From the NCBI GenBank assembly GCA_964534845.1, contig CAZHPV010000001.1, positions 65,652 to 129,651 on the forward strand: DNA of 64,000 nucleotides, read 5' to 3'. Below the pieces are notes generated by a model. The model was not told where the DNA came from. It made no database searches and saw only the letters and a program-made list of their open reading frames with translations. A program made the position numbers and the translations under genes. The DNA is from CALCKU01 sp964534845. GTDB lineage: Bacteria; Pseudomonadota; Alphaproteobacteria; Caulobacterales; Maricaulaceae. This document shows positions 24,354 to 34,205 of this stretch, piece after piece. Each line of letters starts with the position of its first letter. The first letter of the stretch is position 1.

Positions 24354-26296
24354 TACATGCCAAAAGCCGGCACTTTACTATTGCTTGCCTTTAAATTCTT
24401 GAAACGGGCTAAAGCCCAGATCGGAAAAAAGGCACTATAGCCGTGATAGCGTAGATAGAAAATGCGGGGAAAGCCGACTGCCGTATGCCAAGGCTCATCC
24501 CATTTTCCGTCGGTATTGCGCGATTGCATGATAAATTCAATCCCGCGCTTAACAGCCGGATTATCAACCTCGCCGACCGCCATAAGGCCGAGCACCGCCC
24601 ATGATGTTTGGGACGGCGTGCTTTCCTTGCATTCGGCTTTGCGGTCCTCGTAATAAGTCGCCCCGTCTTCGCCCCAGCCGCCGTCAGCATTTTGCCGTGA
24701 ATAAAGCCAGTCAACGGCCTTGCGGATATAGGGTGCATCATGGGGCTCGCCCAACACATTAAGCGCACATAGAACCGACCAGGTTCCGTAAATATAATTT
24801 GTGCCCCATCGTCCGTACCAAGACCCGTCATCTTGTTGTGTATCTTTGAGATATTTCAACCCTTTCGCTACAACGGGATGGGCGGTGTCGTGACCGAGTT
24901 GTGCAAGAAAACTCAGGCAGCGCGCGCTTACATCCTCTGTGGGCGGGTCCAGTAGCGCGCCGTGATCGGCAAAGGGGACGTAGTTGAGATAGTCTTTATT
25001 ATTGTCAATATCGAAGGCCCCCCAACCGCCATTGGTCGATTGCATACCCAGAATCCATTCTTCTGCTCGTGCAATGGATTCCTTATATTTGGGATCGCCG
25101 GTTCTGTGCATGGCCATGCCAACAACCGCCGTATCATCGACGTCGGGATAATGGTCATTCCAATATTGAAAGGCCCAGCCACCGGGACGAAGATCAGGCG
25201 CCTTTTTAATCCAGTCGCCTTTTACGTCCAGAATTTGGCGATCAATCAGCCAGTCACAGCCCTTTTCGGCCGCCTCTATGCTCTGCGTATTTCCGGCTTC
25301 CAACATCGCATGGGCGCTTAAGCAGGTGTCCCAGACGGGCGAGAGGCAAGGCTGGCAATATATTTCGCCATTATCATCGGTCAGTAGTTTTTTTAAGGCG
25401 TCTTTGCCTTGGATCATAAGGGGGTGGTCTTTGTCATAACCCAACGCATCTAAGGCCATTACTGCATTGGCCATAGCTGGAAAAATCGCGCCCAGACCGT
25501 CTTCACCATTCATGCGGGGTATAAAGAAATCGAGGGCGGATTGAATGGATTTTTTACGAAACCCCTTTGGAAAAAACCGTTCGACCTTGCGCAATATCTT
25601 GTCGACTATGATAAAAAAATCGCCAAGCCATTTACCGGTCGTGTTTTTATGATAATCGGTCACGCTTTCAGGATCGTCTTTAAAAAGCTCCTGCACCGAG
25701 ACTTTATGCGGGTTTCGGGCATGGGGTTTTAGCGCGGCAATCACTAATAAGGGCGTGACAACTGTGCGTGACCAATAGGACATTTTATAAATCGTTACGG
25801 GAAACCAGTCCGGCATGCGCATGATTTCAACGGGCATGACAGGGACGGCCTTCCACGGGGCTTGGCCAAAGAGGCAGAGGGCATAGCGGGTAAAAACATT
25901 GGACCGTTCTGCACCGCCAGCAGCAAGGATCTTTTCGCGCGCCTTTGTCATATGCGGCAGGTTTATATCCTCGCCAGCCAATTTGAGCGCATAGTACCCT
26001 TTAATCGTTGCGGATATATCCATATCGCCCTTGTAAAAAAGCGGCCAGCCGCCATCCGGGTTTTGTATGCGGCGTAAATAGACACATATTTTTTCCTGAA
26101 GCTCTGTGTCTATCTCGTCCATATAATGCATGAACATAATATATTCTGCGGGTATGGTTGCATCTGCCTCAAGCTCGAACAGCCAATGCCCGTCTTTTTT
26201 CTGACGATTCGCCAGACCTTCGGACGAAGACTTTATCAGTGTTTCAAGCTCTTGATTAAATTTTTCGGTCTGGGGCGCAGCGGTTGAAATAGTCAT
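24353..26296 (-). CDS. shc: Squalene-hopene cyclase
   Basis: Shc (HpnF) cyclises squalene to hopene/diplopterol in one step at the inner membrane. The 647-residue protein is of typical length with two alpha/alpha barrels. It has the catalytic acid motif DVDDTA (Asp385, Asp387, Asp388), many QW-type repeats (QNPDGGWPLF, QSTNGGWGAF, QQDDGSWYGRWG, QNADGGWGED) and the membrane-binding hydrophobic segment WSRTVVTPLLVIAAL. It overlaps hpnE by 4 nt at its start and hpnG by 1 nt at its end. Confidence 0.97.
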   Translation of the reverse strand: MTISTAAPQTEKFNQELETLIKSSSEGLANRQKKDGHWLFELEADATIPAEYIMFMHYMDEIDTELQEKICVYLRRIQNPDGGWPLFYKGDMDISATIKGYYALKLAGEDINLPHMTKAREKILAAGGAERSNVFTRYALCLFGQAPWKAVPVMPVEIMRMPDWFPVTIYKMSYWSRTVVTPLLVIAALKPHARNPHKVSVQELFKDDPESVTDYHKNTTGKWLGDFFIIVDKILRKVERFFPKGFRKKSIQSALDFFIPRMNGEDGLGAIFPAMANAVMALDALGYDKDHPLMIQGKDALKKLLTDDNGEIYCQPCLSPVWDTCLSAHAMLEAGNTQSIEAAEKGCDWLIDRQILDVKGDWIKKAPDLRPGGWAFQYWNDHYPDVDDTAVVGMAMHRTGDPKYKESIARAEEWILGMQSTNGGWGAFDIDNNKDYLNYVPFADHGALLDPPTEDVSARCLSFLAQLGHDTAHPVVAKGLKYLKDTQQDDGSWYGRWGTNYIYGTWSVLCALNVLGEPHDAPYIRKAVDWLYSRQNADGGWGEDGATYYEDRKAECKESTPSQTSWAVLGLMAVGEVDNPAVKRGIEFIMQSRNTDGKWDEPWHTAVGFPRIFYLRYHGYSAFFPIWALARFKNLKASNSKVPAFGM

Positions 26297-27612
26297 GCTC
26301 TAATCTTTGTCTGGGCTTTTGCTATACCTAAGCCCTCTTTATATTTCATGTCACGTTTTTGTGCAAATTGTGCAGCCTTAAAGCCTGAGCGAATAGCGCC
26401 TTCTATTGTCGCAGGCAGACCTGTATTGGTCCAGTCACCGGCAAGGAAGAAATTATTGTAATCTGATTGTGTGTCCGGGCGATAGGCTTCCAGATCGGGC
26501 GTTTGGGCCAAGGTTGCCCGTTTCTCCTTTATGATACGGTAAGGCGGCATAGCGGGTTGGGCGGTAAATAAAACCGATATGTCTTCCCAGACGATCCGGG
26601 CGAGTTCTTTACTCGGTATATCTAACAGGGCATTGCCCGCAGATATGGTGACGGAGGCGAGATTATCCCTGACGAAAACCCATTGCGCTGTGCCGCCAAT
26701 TAGGCCGATGAGCGGAGCTGGCCAATCAATATTGACGGGGCTATCAAATTTGTAATGCAAATTCACAATAGCGGAATAGGTGAGAGGTAAGGTCAGCCCG
26801 TCCAATATTTGCGTAGCGGGTGCAGGTGGTAAGGCGGCAATAACACAATCCGTCCCGGAGAGACTTACCCGGTCTTGGGTGAATATGAGAGCGTTGACGG
26901 CTTTGCCGTCTTTACCGAGAGATTTTAAGCGTTGGCCCATATGAATATGAACGCCGTGTGATTTTAAAAAGGCGAGCGCAGGGTCTATAAAGGTTTTTGC
27001 AAGGCTGTGTTTGGCTATAAGAGGCCTGCAGGCTTTGCCGCCTTTCAAAGCGCTCTCTCGTAAAACATTTGCCATGAGTGTGGCGCTCGCCGTTTCAGGG
27101 GTCATATTAATAACGGCAACACTCAGCGGGTCAATCAACCGGCTATAGAGCGGATTATCCTGTGCGATATATTTATCCAGCGTGTCAGAAGGTTTTGCCC
27201 GCATGAGTTTGAGTAGGGATAAGTGCGCGCGAAAATCGGCATCCGGGACGCGGGCATTTTTGTTAAATATCCAAAATGGAAGCGGGGAGGGGTTAAACTC
27301 GATATCCCATCTCTTTGTGGTTTTTAAATCCATAAAGGGAAATACGGCACGCTTTGGTCCGACCAATTGGTCTTTTGCACCGACTATATCCAAATAGTCT
27401 TGAGCGCAGTAATTACCCGATAAAAGCAGGTGATTGCCATTATCTATTTCACATTTAAGCGCCGTGTCAAAATATGAACGGCACCGGCCACCCGCTTGAG
27501 GGGCAGCCTCATAAAGGTGGATATCTGAACCTTTGATGGCGTATGACGAGATAAGCCGGAGTGCACTGGCCAAGCCTGCTAGCCCGGCTCCGATTATATG
27601 GAATTGCCCCAT
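26293..27612 (-). CDS. hpnE: Hydroxysqualene dehydroxylase HpnE
   Basis: HpnE is the FAD enzyme that reduces hydroxysqualene to squalene, third step of the HpnC-D-E route. The 439-residue protein starts with the FAD fingerprint IIGAGLAGLASALRL, has EAAPQAGGRCRSYFD a little later, and ends with FFLAGDWTNTGLPATIEGAIRSGFKAA, the amine-oxidase/desaturase C-terminal flavin motif. Position between hpnD and shc with 1-nt and 4-nt overlaps leaves little doubt. Confidence 0.94.
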   Translation of the reverse strand: MGQFHIIGAGLAGLASALRLISSYAIKGSDIHLYEAAPQAGGRCRSYFDTALKCEIDNGNHLLLSGNYCAQDYLDIVGAKDQLVGPKRAVFPFMDLKTTKRWDIEFNPSPLPFWIFNKNARVPDADFRAHLSLLKLMRAKPSDTLDKYIAQDNPLYSRLIDPLSVAVINMTPETASATLMANVLRESALKGGKACRPLIAKHSLAKTFIDPALAFLKSHGVHIHMGQRLKSLGKDGKAVNALIFTQDRVSLSGTDCVIAALPPAPATQILDGLTLPLTYSAIVNLHYKFDSPVNIDWPAPLIGLIGGTAQWVFVRDNLASVTISAGNALLDIPSKELARIVWEDISVLFTAQPAMPPYRIIKEKRATLAQTPDLEAYRPDTQSDYNNFFLAGDWTNTGLPATIEGAIRSGFKAAQFAQKRDMKYKEGLGIAKAQTKIRA

Positions 27613-28547
27613 TAGAAAAATCCGTATCGCAGTCCAATAAAGAGTTTTTCAAACTTTCGTCCGATTTTCACCAGCTTGCTTGATCGGTAGAGTGTTTGGG
27701 GCTGCCACTGCGCCGCGCGGAGCCGTTTGAGGTTCTGATAATATACCCGCATCATTACATTTGGCGCGCGCATAGCGTCTGATTTGCATAGCGACATGGC
27801 GGCGGCGGCTTTGGTGTAATGGTCTTCAGCCAGTCGTCCAAGATCAGCGCAGACTTTCGGGAGGTCATGATGTGAGGCCACGTCACGAGGCGTATGTTGA
27901 TCCATGCCGTACTGAGCCAGTAGGTCTTGCGGGAGATATAGACGGTCTATTTCGGCATCTTCAGGGACATCGCGAATAATATTCGTAAGCTGTAATGCTC
28001 GTCCCAAATGATTTGCGACCGCGCGTCCTTTTGCATCAGGCTGCCCGAAAATGGGAACGCAGAGACGGCCTACTGCTGAGGCCACCCGGTCACAATAAAG
28101 ATCAAGCGAGGCCATATCCGAGAGAGCCACCGGGCCGTGCGCGTCCATTTCCATGCCGTCAATCACAGCTTGAAAATCGGCTTCTTCCAAATGATAGTCT
28201 GTAATGGCCTTTGATAGAACCAAGAGGATAGCGGCCATGTTTTCGTCGCCCGACTGAGGCGCGGTATGGGCATATAGCCCGCTTATCGCTTGGCGCCAAT
28301 TATCAAGCGCCCGGCGTTTCTCCTGATCTATTCCGTCTTCATCGGCAATATCATCCACTTCCCGGCAAAATCCGTAGACGGCGAAAATCGCTTCCCGGCG
28401 CGCCTTGGGTAATAGACGCATCGCCCAGAAAAAAGATGTCCCCGACGCGCCGACAATATTACGAATGCGTGTATGGGCCTCCCCCATATTCAGGGCGTCA
28501 TTGGAGGAATTGACTGGCAGGGTATTTGTAGCCAGATGGGGTGTCAT
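27612..28547 (-). CDS. hpnD: Presqualene diphosphate synthase HpnD
   Basis: HpnD condenses two farnesyl diphosphates to presqualene diphosphate. The 311-residue trans-isoprenyl synthase has both Asp-rich motifs: DDIAD (Asp65, Asp66, Asp69) and NIIRDVPEDAEIDRLYLP. The residues GTSFFWAMRLLPKARREAIFAVYGFCREVDDIADE are the typical squalene/phytoene-synthase start, with Tyr in VYGFCRE. It is distinguished from HpnC (31800) by gene order and by the RLYLPQDLLAQYG segment. It overlaps dxs by 4 nt and hpnE by 1 nt. Confidence 0.94.
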   Translation of the reverse strand: MTPHLATNTLPVNSSNDALNMGEAHTRIRNIVGASGTSFFWAMRLLPKARREAIFAVYGFCREVDDIADEDGIDQEKRRALDNWRQAISGLYAHTAPQSGDENMAAILLVLSKAITDYHLEEADFQAVIDGMEMDAHGPVALSDMASLDLYCDRVASAVGRLCVPIFGQPDAKGRAVANHLGRALQLTNIIRDVPEDAEIDRLYLPQDLLAQYGMDQHTPRDVASHHDLPKVCADLGRLAEDHYTKAAAAMSLCKSDAMRAPNVMMRVYYQNLKRLRAAQWQPQTLYRSSKLVKIGRKFEKLFIGLRYGFF

Positions 28548-30499
28548 GGCGTGGCGTAGATTTTTCGATCAATAATGTCCGGTCGGTATTCAAGATCGGT
28601 TTGACTGACCGATAGCAGGTTTAATGCTGTTGCGACAATATTATCGGCCATTAAGCCAGCATCGATATATTGTTGCTGTGGTGAACCATGGTCAACAAAT
28701 CTATCGGGCAGGGTCATAGGGTATATCTTGGCACTATTTTGCAAGTGCCCGGATTTCGCAAGGTGAGTCATAACCGAAGCCCCAAAGCCGCCTGAACTGC
28801 CTTCCTCAAGTGTTATGAGGACTTCGTGATTTTTTGCCAGCCTTTCAATAAGCTGGGTGTCCAGAGGTTTAGCAAAGCGCGCATCTGCAATGGTTGCGCT
28901 AAAGCCATTGGCTGTTAGTATTTTGGCGGCTTCTAGGGCCTCATAGAGCCGTCCGCCTAAAGAGAGAATGGCGACTTTCGAACCTTCTTGAACAATATAG
29001 CCCTTTCCGATTTCCAGCGGCGTACCTTTTTGCGGGCGGTCTATGCCAAAGCCTGCTCCGCGGGGATAACGAAAGGCGCAAGGACCTTCATCATAGGCAC
29101 TGGCCGTACTGACCATATTTGTCAGTTCCGCTTCATTTGCCGCCGCCATAATCACCATATTGGGCAGGCAGGAAAGATAGGCCAGATCAAAGCTACCGGC
29201 ATGGGTTGCACCGTCATTTCCGACCAGTCCTGCGCGGTCCATAGCAAAGCGTACGGGCAGGTTTTGCAAGGCCACGTCATGTATGATCTGATCATAAGCC
29301 CGCTGCAGGAAGGTTGAATAAATTGTTGCAAAGGGCTTTAGACCCTCACAGGCAAGCCCGGCTGCGAATGTTACGGCATGTTGTTCGGCAATGCCCACGT
29401 CAAATGTGCGCTCAGGAAAAACCTCCCCGAAAATATCCAGCCCTGTGCCCGACGGCATGGCTGCCGTAATGGCGACAATCTTTTCATCACTTTTAGCTTC
29501 TTCTATCAGGCTTTCGGCGAAGACCTTAGTGAATGTGGGTGTCCCGCTCGCGAGTTTAGGGGCCATCTCACCGGTTTCGGGGCAAAATTTACCCACAGCG
29601 TGATAGTTCTCCTTGTGCGGCTTGCTAAAGGGATGGCCTTTGCCTTTTTCCGTTATGATATGTAAGAAAACAGGACCTATAGATGTGTCGCGTATCGCGC
29701 CCAAGAGCGGGACGAGGTGGTCAAGATTATGACCATCTACGGGTCCGATATAATGGCACCCCAATTGGGCAAACATAGTGTCTTTACAGGCAAGGCTATC
29801 GTCCTGGTTATGCGCACCTTTTACAGCTTTCTTTGAAGGGGCTGTCCCGGTTAATTCGTTTATGGCATTGTCTATGCCTGTGTTATCCAACAGACCATCG
29901 CGTTCCACAACGGCGTTGAGGTAATTGGTCAAAGCGCCTTCGCTCGGCGCAATAGACATGCCGTTATCATTCAAGACTACCAGCATTTGGCTGTTAGAGG
30001 CTCCGACATTGAGCAAGGCCTCATAGACCATGCCGCCCGTTGCGGCGCCGTCACCCAAAACGCTTATGACATTGAAATCTTTGCCAAGCTGGTCGCGGGC
30101 TACGGCCATGCCAAACCCGGCAGAAATAGAGGTTGAACTATGGGCAGCGCCAAAAGGATCAAATTCGGACTCAGAGCGTTTGGTAAAGCCGTAAAGCCCG
30201 CCTTTCTGACGTATAGACCGGATAGCATCGCGCCGATTTGTTAGAATTTTATGGGGGTAGGTCTGATGGCTTACATCCCAAATGATTTTATCTTCTGGCG
30301 TATTGAAAACATAATGAAGGGCAATGGTAAGCTCTATGGCCCCAAGGCCTGCGCCGAAATGCCCGCCTATACCGGATACGGCGTCAATCATTTCCGCTCT
30401 GAGGTCGCTTGCGAGTCCGTCCAGTGCAGTCGTGCTAAGAGAGCGAAGGTCTTTAGGGGTCGAAATACTATCAAGGATAGGTGTCTTCAACGTTTTCAT
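28544..30499 (-). CDS. dxs: 1-deoxy-D-xylulose-5-phosphate synthase
   Basis: Dxs is the first and flux-controlling step of the MEP pathway, joining pyruvate and glyceraldehyde 3-phosphate with thiamine diphosphate. The 651-residue protein shows SSTSISAGFGMA, the ThDP/Mg motif GDGAATGG and AEQHAVTFAAGLACEGLKP, followed by DRAGLVGNDGATHAGSFDLAYL. The usual GDGAMTAG is here GDGAATGG, a small variation. It is the first gene of the operon running into hpnD by an ATGA overlap, which couples precursor supply to squalene synthesis. A 143-nt gap upstream should hold its promoter. Confidence 0.96.
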   Translation of the reverse strand: MKTLKTPILDSISTPKDLRSLSTTALDGLASDLRAEMIDAVSGIGGHFGAGLGAIELTIALHYVFNTPEDKIIWDVSHQTYPHKILTNRRDAIRSIRQKGGLYGFTKRSESEFDPFGAAHSSTSISAGFGMAVARDQLGKDFNVISVLGDGAATGGMVYEALLNVGASNSQMLVVLNDNGMSIAPSEGALTNYLNAVVERDGLLDNTGIDNAINELTGTAPSKKAVKGAHNQDDSLACKDTMFAQLGCHYIGPVDGHNLDHLVPLLGAIRDTSIGPVFLHIITEKGKGHPFSKPHKENYHAVGKFCPETGEMAPKLASGTPTFTKVFAESLIEEAKSDEKIVAITAAMPSGTGLDIFGEVFPERTFDVGIAEQHAVTFAAGLACEGLKPFATIYSTFLQRAYDQIIHDVALQNLPVRFAMDRAGLVGNDGATHAGSFDLAYLSCLPNMVIMAAANEAELTNMVSTASAYDEGPCAFRYPRGAGFGIDRPQKGTPLEIGKGYIVQEGSKVAILSLGGRLYEALEAAKILTANGFSATIADARFAKPLDTQLIERLAKNHEVLITLEEGSSGGFGASVMTHLAKSGHLQNSAKIYPMTLPDRFVDHGSPQQQYIDAGLMADNIVATALNLLSVSQTDLEYRPDIIDRKIYATP

Positions 30500-30642
30500 C
30501 CCTACTCCATTCTTATATTTTTTGGTTCTTGATTGAAACCGTCTAACTTAATGAAAACAATGACACTATCTTTGAGGAAATACCAGAGCCGACTACATCA
30601 CGTTTAGTTAAACTATATTTAGCCTGAGTCATACAGCCTCCC

Positions 30643-31803
30643 TCAATTATTGTAAACTCGCCCGTGCCAGCCTGAATGTTTGCCTTTAAAATGCAACCAA
30701 CCTGCTTGCAAGGTCATGCCGATAAAGAGATGTGCAGTAAAGGGCATAAACAGGCCCTCAGGCCAAGGGCGCTGATAGGCCCGCAAGGTTGGATAAAAGG
30801 TGAGCGCCATTAGGCCCCAAGATAGCCCGCCCAGACAGGCCAAAATAGGGGCGGCATAAAAAAGGCCGTATATAAAGGCAAAAACGGGCGGGGCATATAG
30901 TATCAACATGCCCAAAATCGCAAGAAAAAGATAAATATATGAGTAGCTTAGCTGCGCAAAAGCGGTCCTTGTCACCATTTTCCAAAGACTAGTAAGGCCT
31001 GTAGAGGGCCGGAGAGAGCGACTGTTTACGCCGTGTCCTAGCCAGATTTTATAGCCTTTATGTTTTACGGCTTTTCCGAGCTCGCAATCATCAATCAATT
31101 TGTTTTTAATGCTGTGAAAGCCCCCAATAGCCTCGAGCGCATCCCGGCGGATCAATATGCACCCGCCAGCAGCACCCCCACGTTTATGTTTGGCATTATT
31201 TATACTGTTAAAGGGATAGAGCATTTGAAAATAATAGATGAAAGCCGGAATGATGCGATTTTCCCAGAAACTATTGCAATTAAGTGACACCATAAGTGAC
31301 ACAAGGGCAATGTCCTGTTTTTGTGCCCGGTTTACCAGACGGCGCAATACATAAGGCTCGTGTTGAATATCGGCATCTGAGAGCCAGTAATACTCCGCTT
31401 TAAGACCAGTGTCTTGAATATAGTCTAATCCCGCCTGTAAGGCCCATAATTTTCCGCTCCATCCCTTTTCTAAAGGCGGAGCTTGAATGATGTGGGCCTG
31501 CGCGGTCGGTCTTGCGGCCTTTGCAGCCTGTTTTGCGCAGTAGGCGGTTTTATCTGTGCTGGCATCGTCGATCAGTATAGTTTCGAGTGTGCCGTGATAG
31601 TTTTGCGATAAAATAGAGCTAAAGCTTTGCGTAATCAGCTCTTCTTCGTTTCTGGCGGGTGTAAGCGAGAGAATGCTTGGCCAGTCTTGAGCTTGTGGCG
31701 TCTCTACAGGGTCCAGAAATTCCCGCCTGCGCCAAAAGCCGTGATGGGCAAAGCACAGATAAAGCCAGATGATAAGGCTTAGGACACTCAGCACAAAAAT
31801 CAT
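30643..31803 (-). CDS. hpnB: Hopanoid-associated glycosyltransferase HpnB (GT2)
   Basis: The 386-residue protein has an N-terminal membrane helix, a GT2 domain (SLTPARNEEELITQSF, TILIDDASTDKT, the metal-binding WLSDADIQ, and GGFHSIKNKLIDDCELGKAV) and about four helices at the C-terminus. This is the HpnB layout; HpnB occurs widely in hopanoid loci, but its acceptor is not established. Its start overlaps the hpnC stop by 4 nt, forming a two-gene unit upstream of dxs. Confidence 0.92.
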   Translation of the reverse strand: MIFVLSVLSLIIWLYLCFAHHGFWRRREFLDPVETPQAQDWPSILSLTPARNEEELITQSFSSILSQNYHGTLETILIDDASTDKTAYCAKQAAKAARPTAQAHIIQAPPLEKGWSGKLWALQAGLDYIQDTGLKAEYYWLSDADIQHEPYVLRRLVNRAQKQDIALVSLMVSLNCNSFWENRIIPAFIYYFQMLYPFNSINNAKHKRGGAAGGCILIRRDALEAIGGFHSIKNKLIDDCELGKAVKHKGYKIWLGHGVNSRSLRPSTGLTSLWKMVTRTAFAQLSYSYIYLFLAILGMLILYAPPVFAFIYGLFYAAPILACLGGLSWGLMALTFYPTLRAYQRPWPEGLFMPFTAHLFIGMTLQAGWLHFKGKHSGWHGRVYNN

Positions 31804-32618
31804 AAACGCATTAAGCCTTTTAGAGAGACCATCAACATGGCGGGTTTGGAAAGTTCCACGCGCACCGCAATGGGGTCTTGCTTGTAGAGGCGTTTTGTCA
31901 GGGTTTCAGCCAAGGCCTGTATGACGCGTGTTTCAGCGGATAGATGACGATTTTTCATGGCAGGTGCGAGACTGCGGGAGCGATCCAGTAAGACCGATGT
32001 CCCGTCGAGCATTTTATTAAAAACGCGGCGCAAAGCGGGACTTGCCGCAGGCGCTTTAATCACATCGACGTCCAGACCCTCTTGGTTTAACCAGTCTTGC
32101 GGGATATAGACACGGTCCATATCCTGTTTATCGGCCAGTACGTCTTGGAGGTGATTGATAATTTGCAAGGCATGACACAAGGCATCAGATGCCGGATAAA
32201 GGGCAGGGTCTTCGCCGTGTAAATCCAGAAGAAACCGTCCGACAGGGGCTGCCGAGCGTTGGCAATAATCTATCAGCGCCGCCCAGTCTTCATATCGCGA
32301 TTGGACCGCATCCTGTTCAAAGGCAGAAATGAGATCGAGACCGCGTTCAAAACTGATATTTTTCTCGCTCAAGGCCCGGTGTAATTTTTCAGCACTGTTG
32401 AGGTTCGGGTCATCACTACCATGTGACAGAGCCTCTTTGAACTTTGCTAGGCGGCCCAGCTTTTCTTTAGCGGTAAGGGCGGGATTATCAGCTATGTCGT
32501 CTATTTCGCGGGCGAAATTATAATAACACATAACATGCGGTCTTAAAGATTTAGGAATAAGGATAGACCCAACAGGAAAATTTTCATCCCCGGCCCCTTT
32601 TTTAGAGGTGGTCGTCAT
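31800..32618 (-). CDS. hpnC: Hydroxysqualene synthase HpnC
   Basis: HpnC converts presqualene diphosphate to hydroxysqualene. The 272-residue squalene-synthase-fold protein has DDIADN (Asp40, Asp41, Asp44) and the second Asp-rich motif NHLQDVLADKQDMDRVYIPQD. The start ENFPVGSILIPKSLRPHVMCYYNFAREIDD is the HpnC pattern, as is the short C-terminus. It is first in a two-gene unit with hpnB. Confidence 0.93.
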   Translation of the reverse strand: MTTTSKKGAGDENFPVGSILIPKSLRPHVMCYYNFAREIDDIADNPALTAKEKLGRLAKFKEALSHGSDDPNLNSAEKLHRALSEKNISFERGLDLISAFEQDAVQSRYEDWAALIDYCQRSAAPVGRFLLDLHGEDPALYPASDALCHALQIINHLQDVLADKQDMDRVYIPQDWLNQEGLDVDVIKAPAASPALRRVFNKMLDGTSVLLDRSRSLAPAMKNRHLSAETRVIQALAETLTKRLYKQDPIAVRVELSKPAMLMVSLKGLMRL

Positions 32619-32715
32619 TGTTTGATCCTGTGCTCATCAAATTTGTCTTTAAGGATCATATTAGCGTGAAAAGCCCCGTCTTGGCTATAGCCACCTTTTT
32701 TCTATTAGACCACGC

Positions 32716-33900
32716 CTAGGAAAAGGCCTGAAATCCGGTCATTGCCCGTCCTAATATCAGTGCGTGTATATCATGCGTACCTTCATAGGTGTTGACCGTT
32801 TCCAAATTCATCGCATGGCGTAATATGTGGTAGTCTTCCGAAATGCCGTTGCCGCCGTGGATATCGCGAGCTATCCGCGCGATTTCCAGCGCTTTACCGC
32901 AATTATTTCGTTTCATCATGGAGATGGCTTCAGGTATATAAGCCCCTTCATCCAGCAAACGCCCGAGCCTTAAGGCGCCTTGTAATCCCAAAGCAATATC
33001 GGTTTGCATATCAGCAAGCTTTTTTTGCACAAGTTGGGTTGCAGCAATGGGTTTTCCAAATACAATGCGCTCAGAGGCATAGCCAAGCGAGGCTTGCCAG
33101 CAAAATTCTGCTGCCCCCATGCTTCCCCACGCAATGCCGTAACGCGCCTTATTCAAGCATGAAAACGGTCCGCGTAGGCCTTTGACGCCCGGCAAGAGAT
33201 TATCTTCAGGTACAAATACGTCATCAAGCGCAATTTCACCTGTTATTGACGCGCGCAAAGACAGTTTATTGGCAATTTCCGGCGTTGTGAAACCATCCAT
33301 ACCGCGCTCGACAATAAAGCCGCGTATGGCGCCGTCGAGCTTGGCCCAGACTATAGCAATGTCGGATATGGGTGAATTGGTAATCCACATTTTTGAACCT
33401 GATAATTTATATCCGCCCGCAACGGCTTGCGCTTTGGTCCGCATAGCACCCGGATCAGACCCCCCGTCCGTTTCGGTTAAACCAAAACATCCTACAAACT
33501 CACCAGACGCTAATTTGGGTAAATATTTGTGTTTTTGTTCCTCTGACCCAAAGGCCTCTATGGGGTACATGACAAGCGATGATTGTACGGACATGGCAGA
33601 CCGGTAGCCACTATCGACACTTTCAATTTCTTTAGCGATTAATCCATAAACGACATGTGATGCGCCTGACCCGCCGTAATCCGGTGAGACCATGGCACCC
33701 AATAGTCCTAATTTTCCTAATTCCACCATTATGTCCCGATCAAAAACGCCCGTTCGATTGGCTTCAATAACGCGGGGCATAAGCTGGTCTTGAGCATAGT
33801 TTCGCGCGGTATCACGTATGATTTTTTCCTCTTCTGATAGTTGTGTGTCCATCATAAAGGGGTCTTTGGGATCAAAAAAAACTGTCGGATTTTCAGCCAT
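32716..33900 (-). CDS. gcdH: Glutaryl-CoA dehydrogenase-like acyl-CoA dehydrogenase
   Basis: The 394-residue flavoenzyme has the acyl-CoA dehydrogenase signatures CFGLTETDGGSDPG, KMWITNSPISDIAIVWAK, and near the C-terminus the run VNTYEGTHDIHALILGRAMTG, whose Glu is the catalytic base. The TYEGTHDIHALILGRA ending and RYGIAWG are characteristic of glutaryl-CoA dehydrogenase, which makes crotonyl-CoA in lysine/tryptophan degradation. Other genes of that route are not nearby. It lies downstream of nothing on its strand and is divergent from the desaturase. Confidence 0.88.
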   Translation of the reverse strand: MAENPTVFFDPKDPFMMDTQLSEEEKIIRDTARNYAQDQLMPRVIEANRTGVFDRDIMVELGKLGLLGAMVSPDYGGSGASHVVYGLIAKEIESVDSGYRSAMSVQSSLVMYPIEAFGSEEQKHKYLPKLASGEFVGCFGLTETDGGSDPGAMRTKAQAVAGGYKLSGSKMWITNSPISDIAIVWAKLDGAIRGFIVERGMDGFTTPEIANKLSLRASITGEIALDDVFVPEDNLLPGVKGLRGPFSCLNKARYGIAWGSMGAAEFCWQASLGYASERIVFGKPIAATQLVQKKLADMQTDIALGLQGALRLGRLLDEGAYIPEAISMMKRNNCGKALEIARIARDIHGGNGISEDYHILRHAMNLETVNTYEGTHDIHALILGRAMTGFQAFS

Positions 33901-34205
33901 AAAATGGGCCCTGCGTGTTTGCGTTAAATGACATAATAAAATTCGTAACCTAAATCAGTCTTTTAATAAAACGGAAATTACGACAGGCAAGAGAATTAAG
34001 ATAAAAGAGGTATCAGTTTTAAACATATTCTGGTTCCTACCGCCATAATTCATAGTCTGGGTTTACAAATAAAGGGAAGGCTTACCCAAAATGATGAAAG
34101 GTGGGGCGAAGATAATCGAGACGTGGCTTGTTCTATAAGGCAAGACAGGTAAGATGGGTAAGCACTTAAGCTCATGGCTGAAATTGATGGAATGGACTTT
34201 ACGAA
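33901..34205. other. Intergenic gap, divergent promoter region
   Basis: These 305 nt separate the divergent gcdH and desaturase genes and should hold both promoters. I see no tRNA, terminator or convincing conserved structure. An ATG at 34154 opens a 27-codon frame that runs into the desaturase gene in another frame, but nothing supports its translation. Confidence 0.5.
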
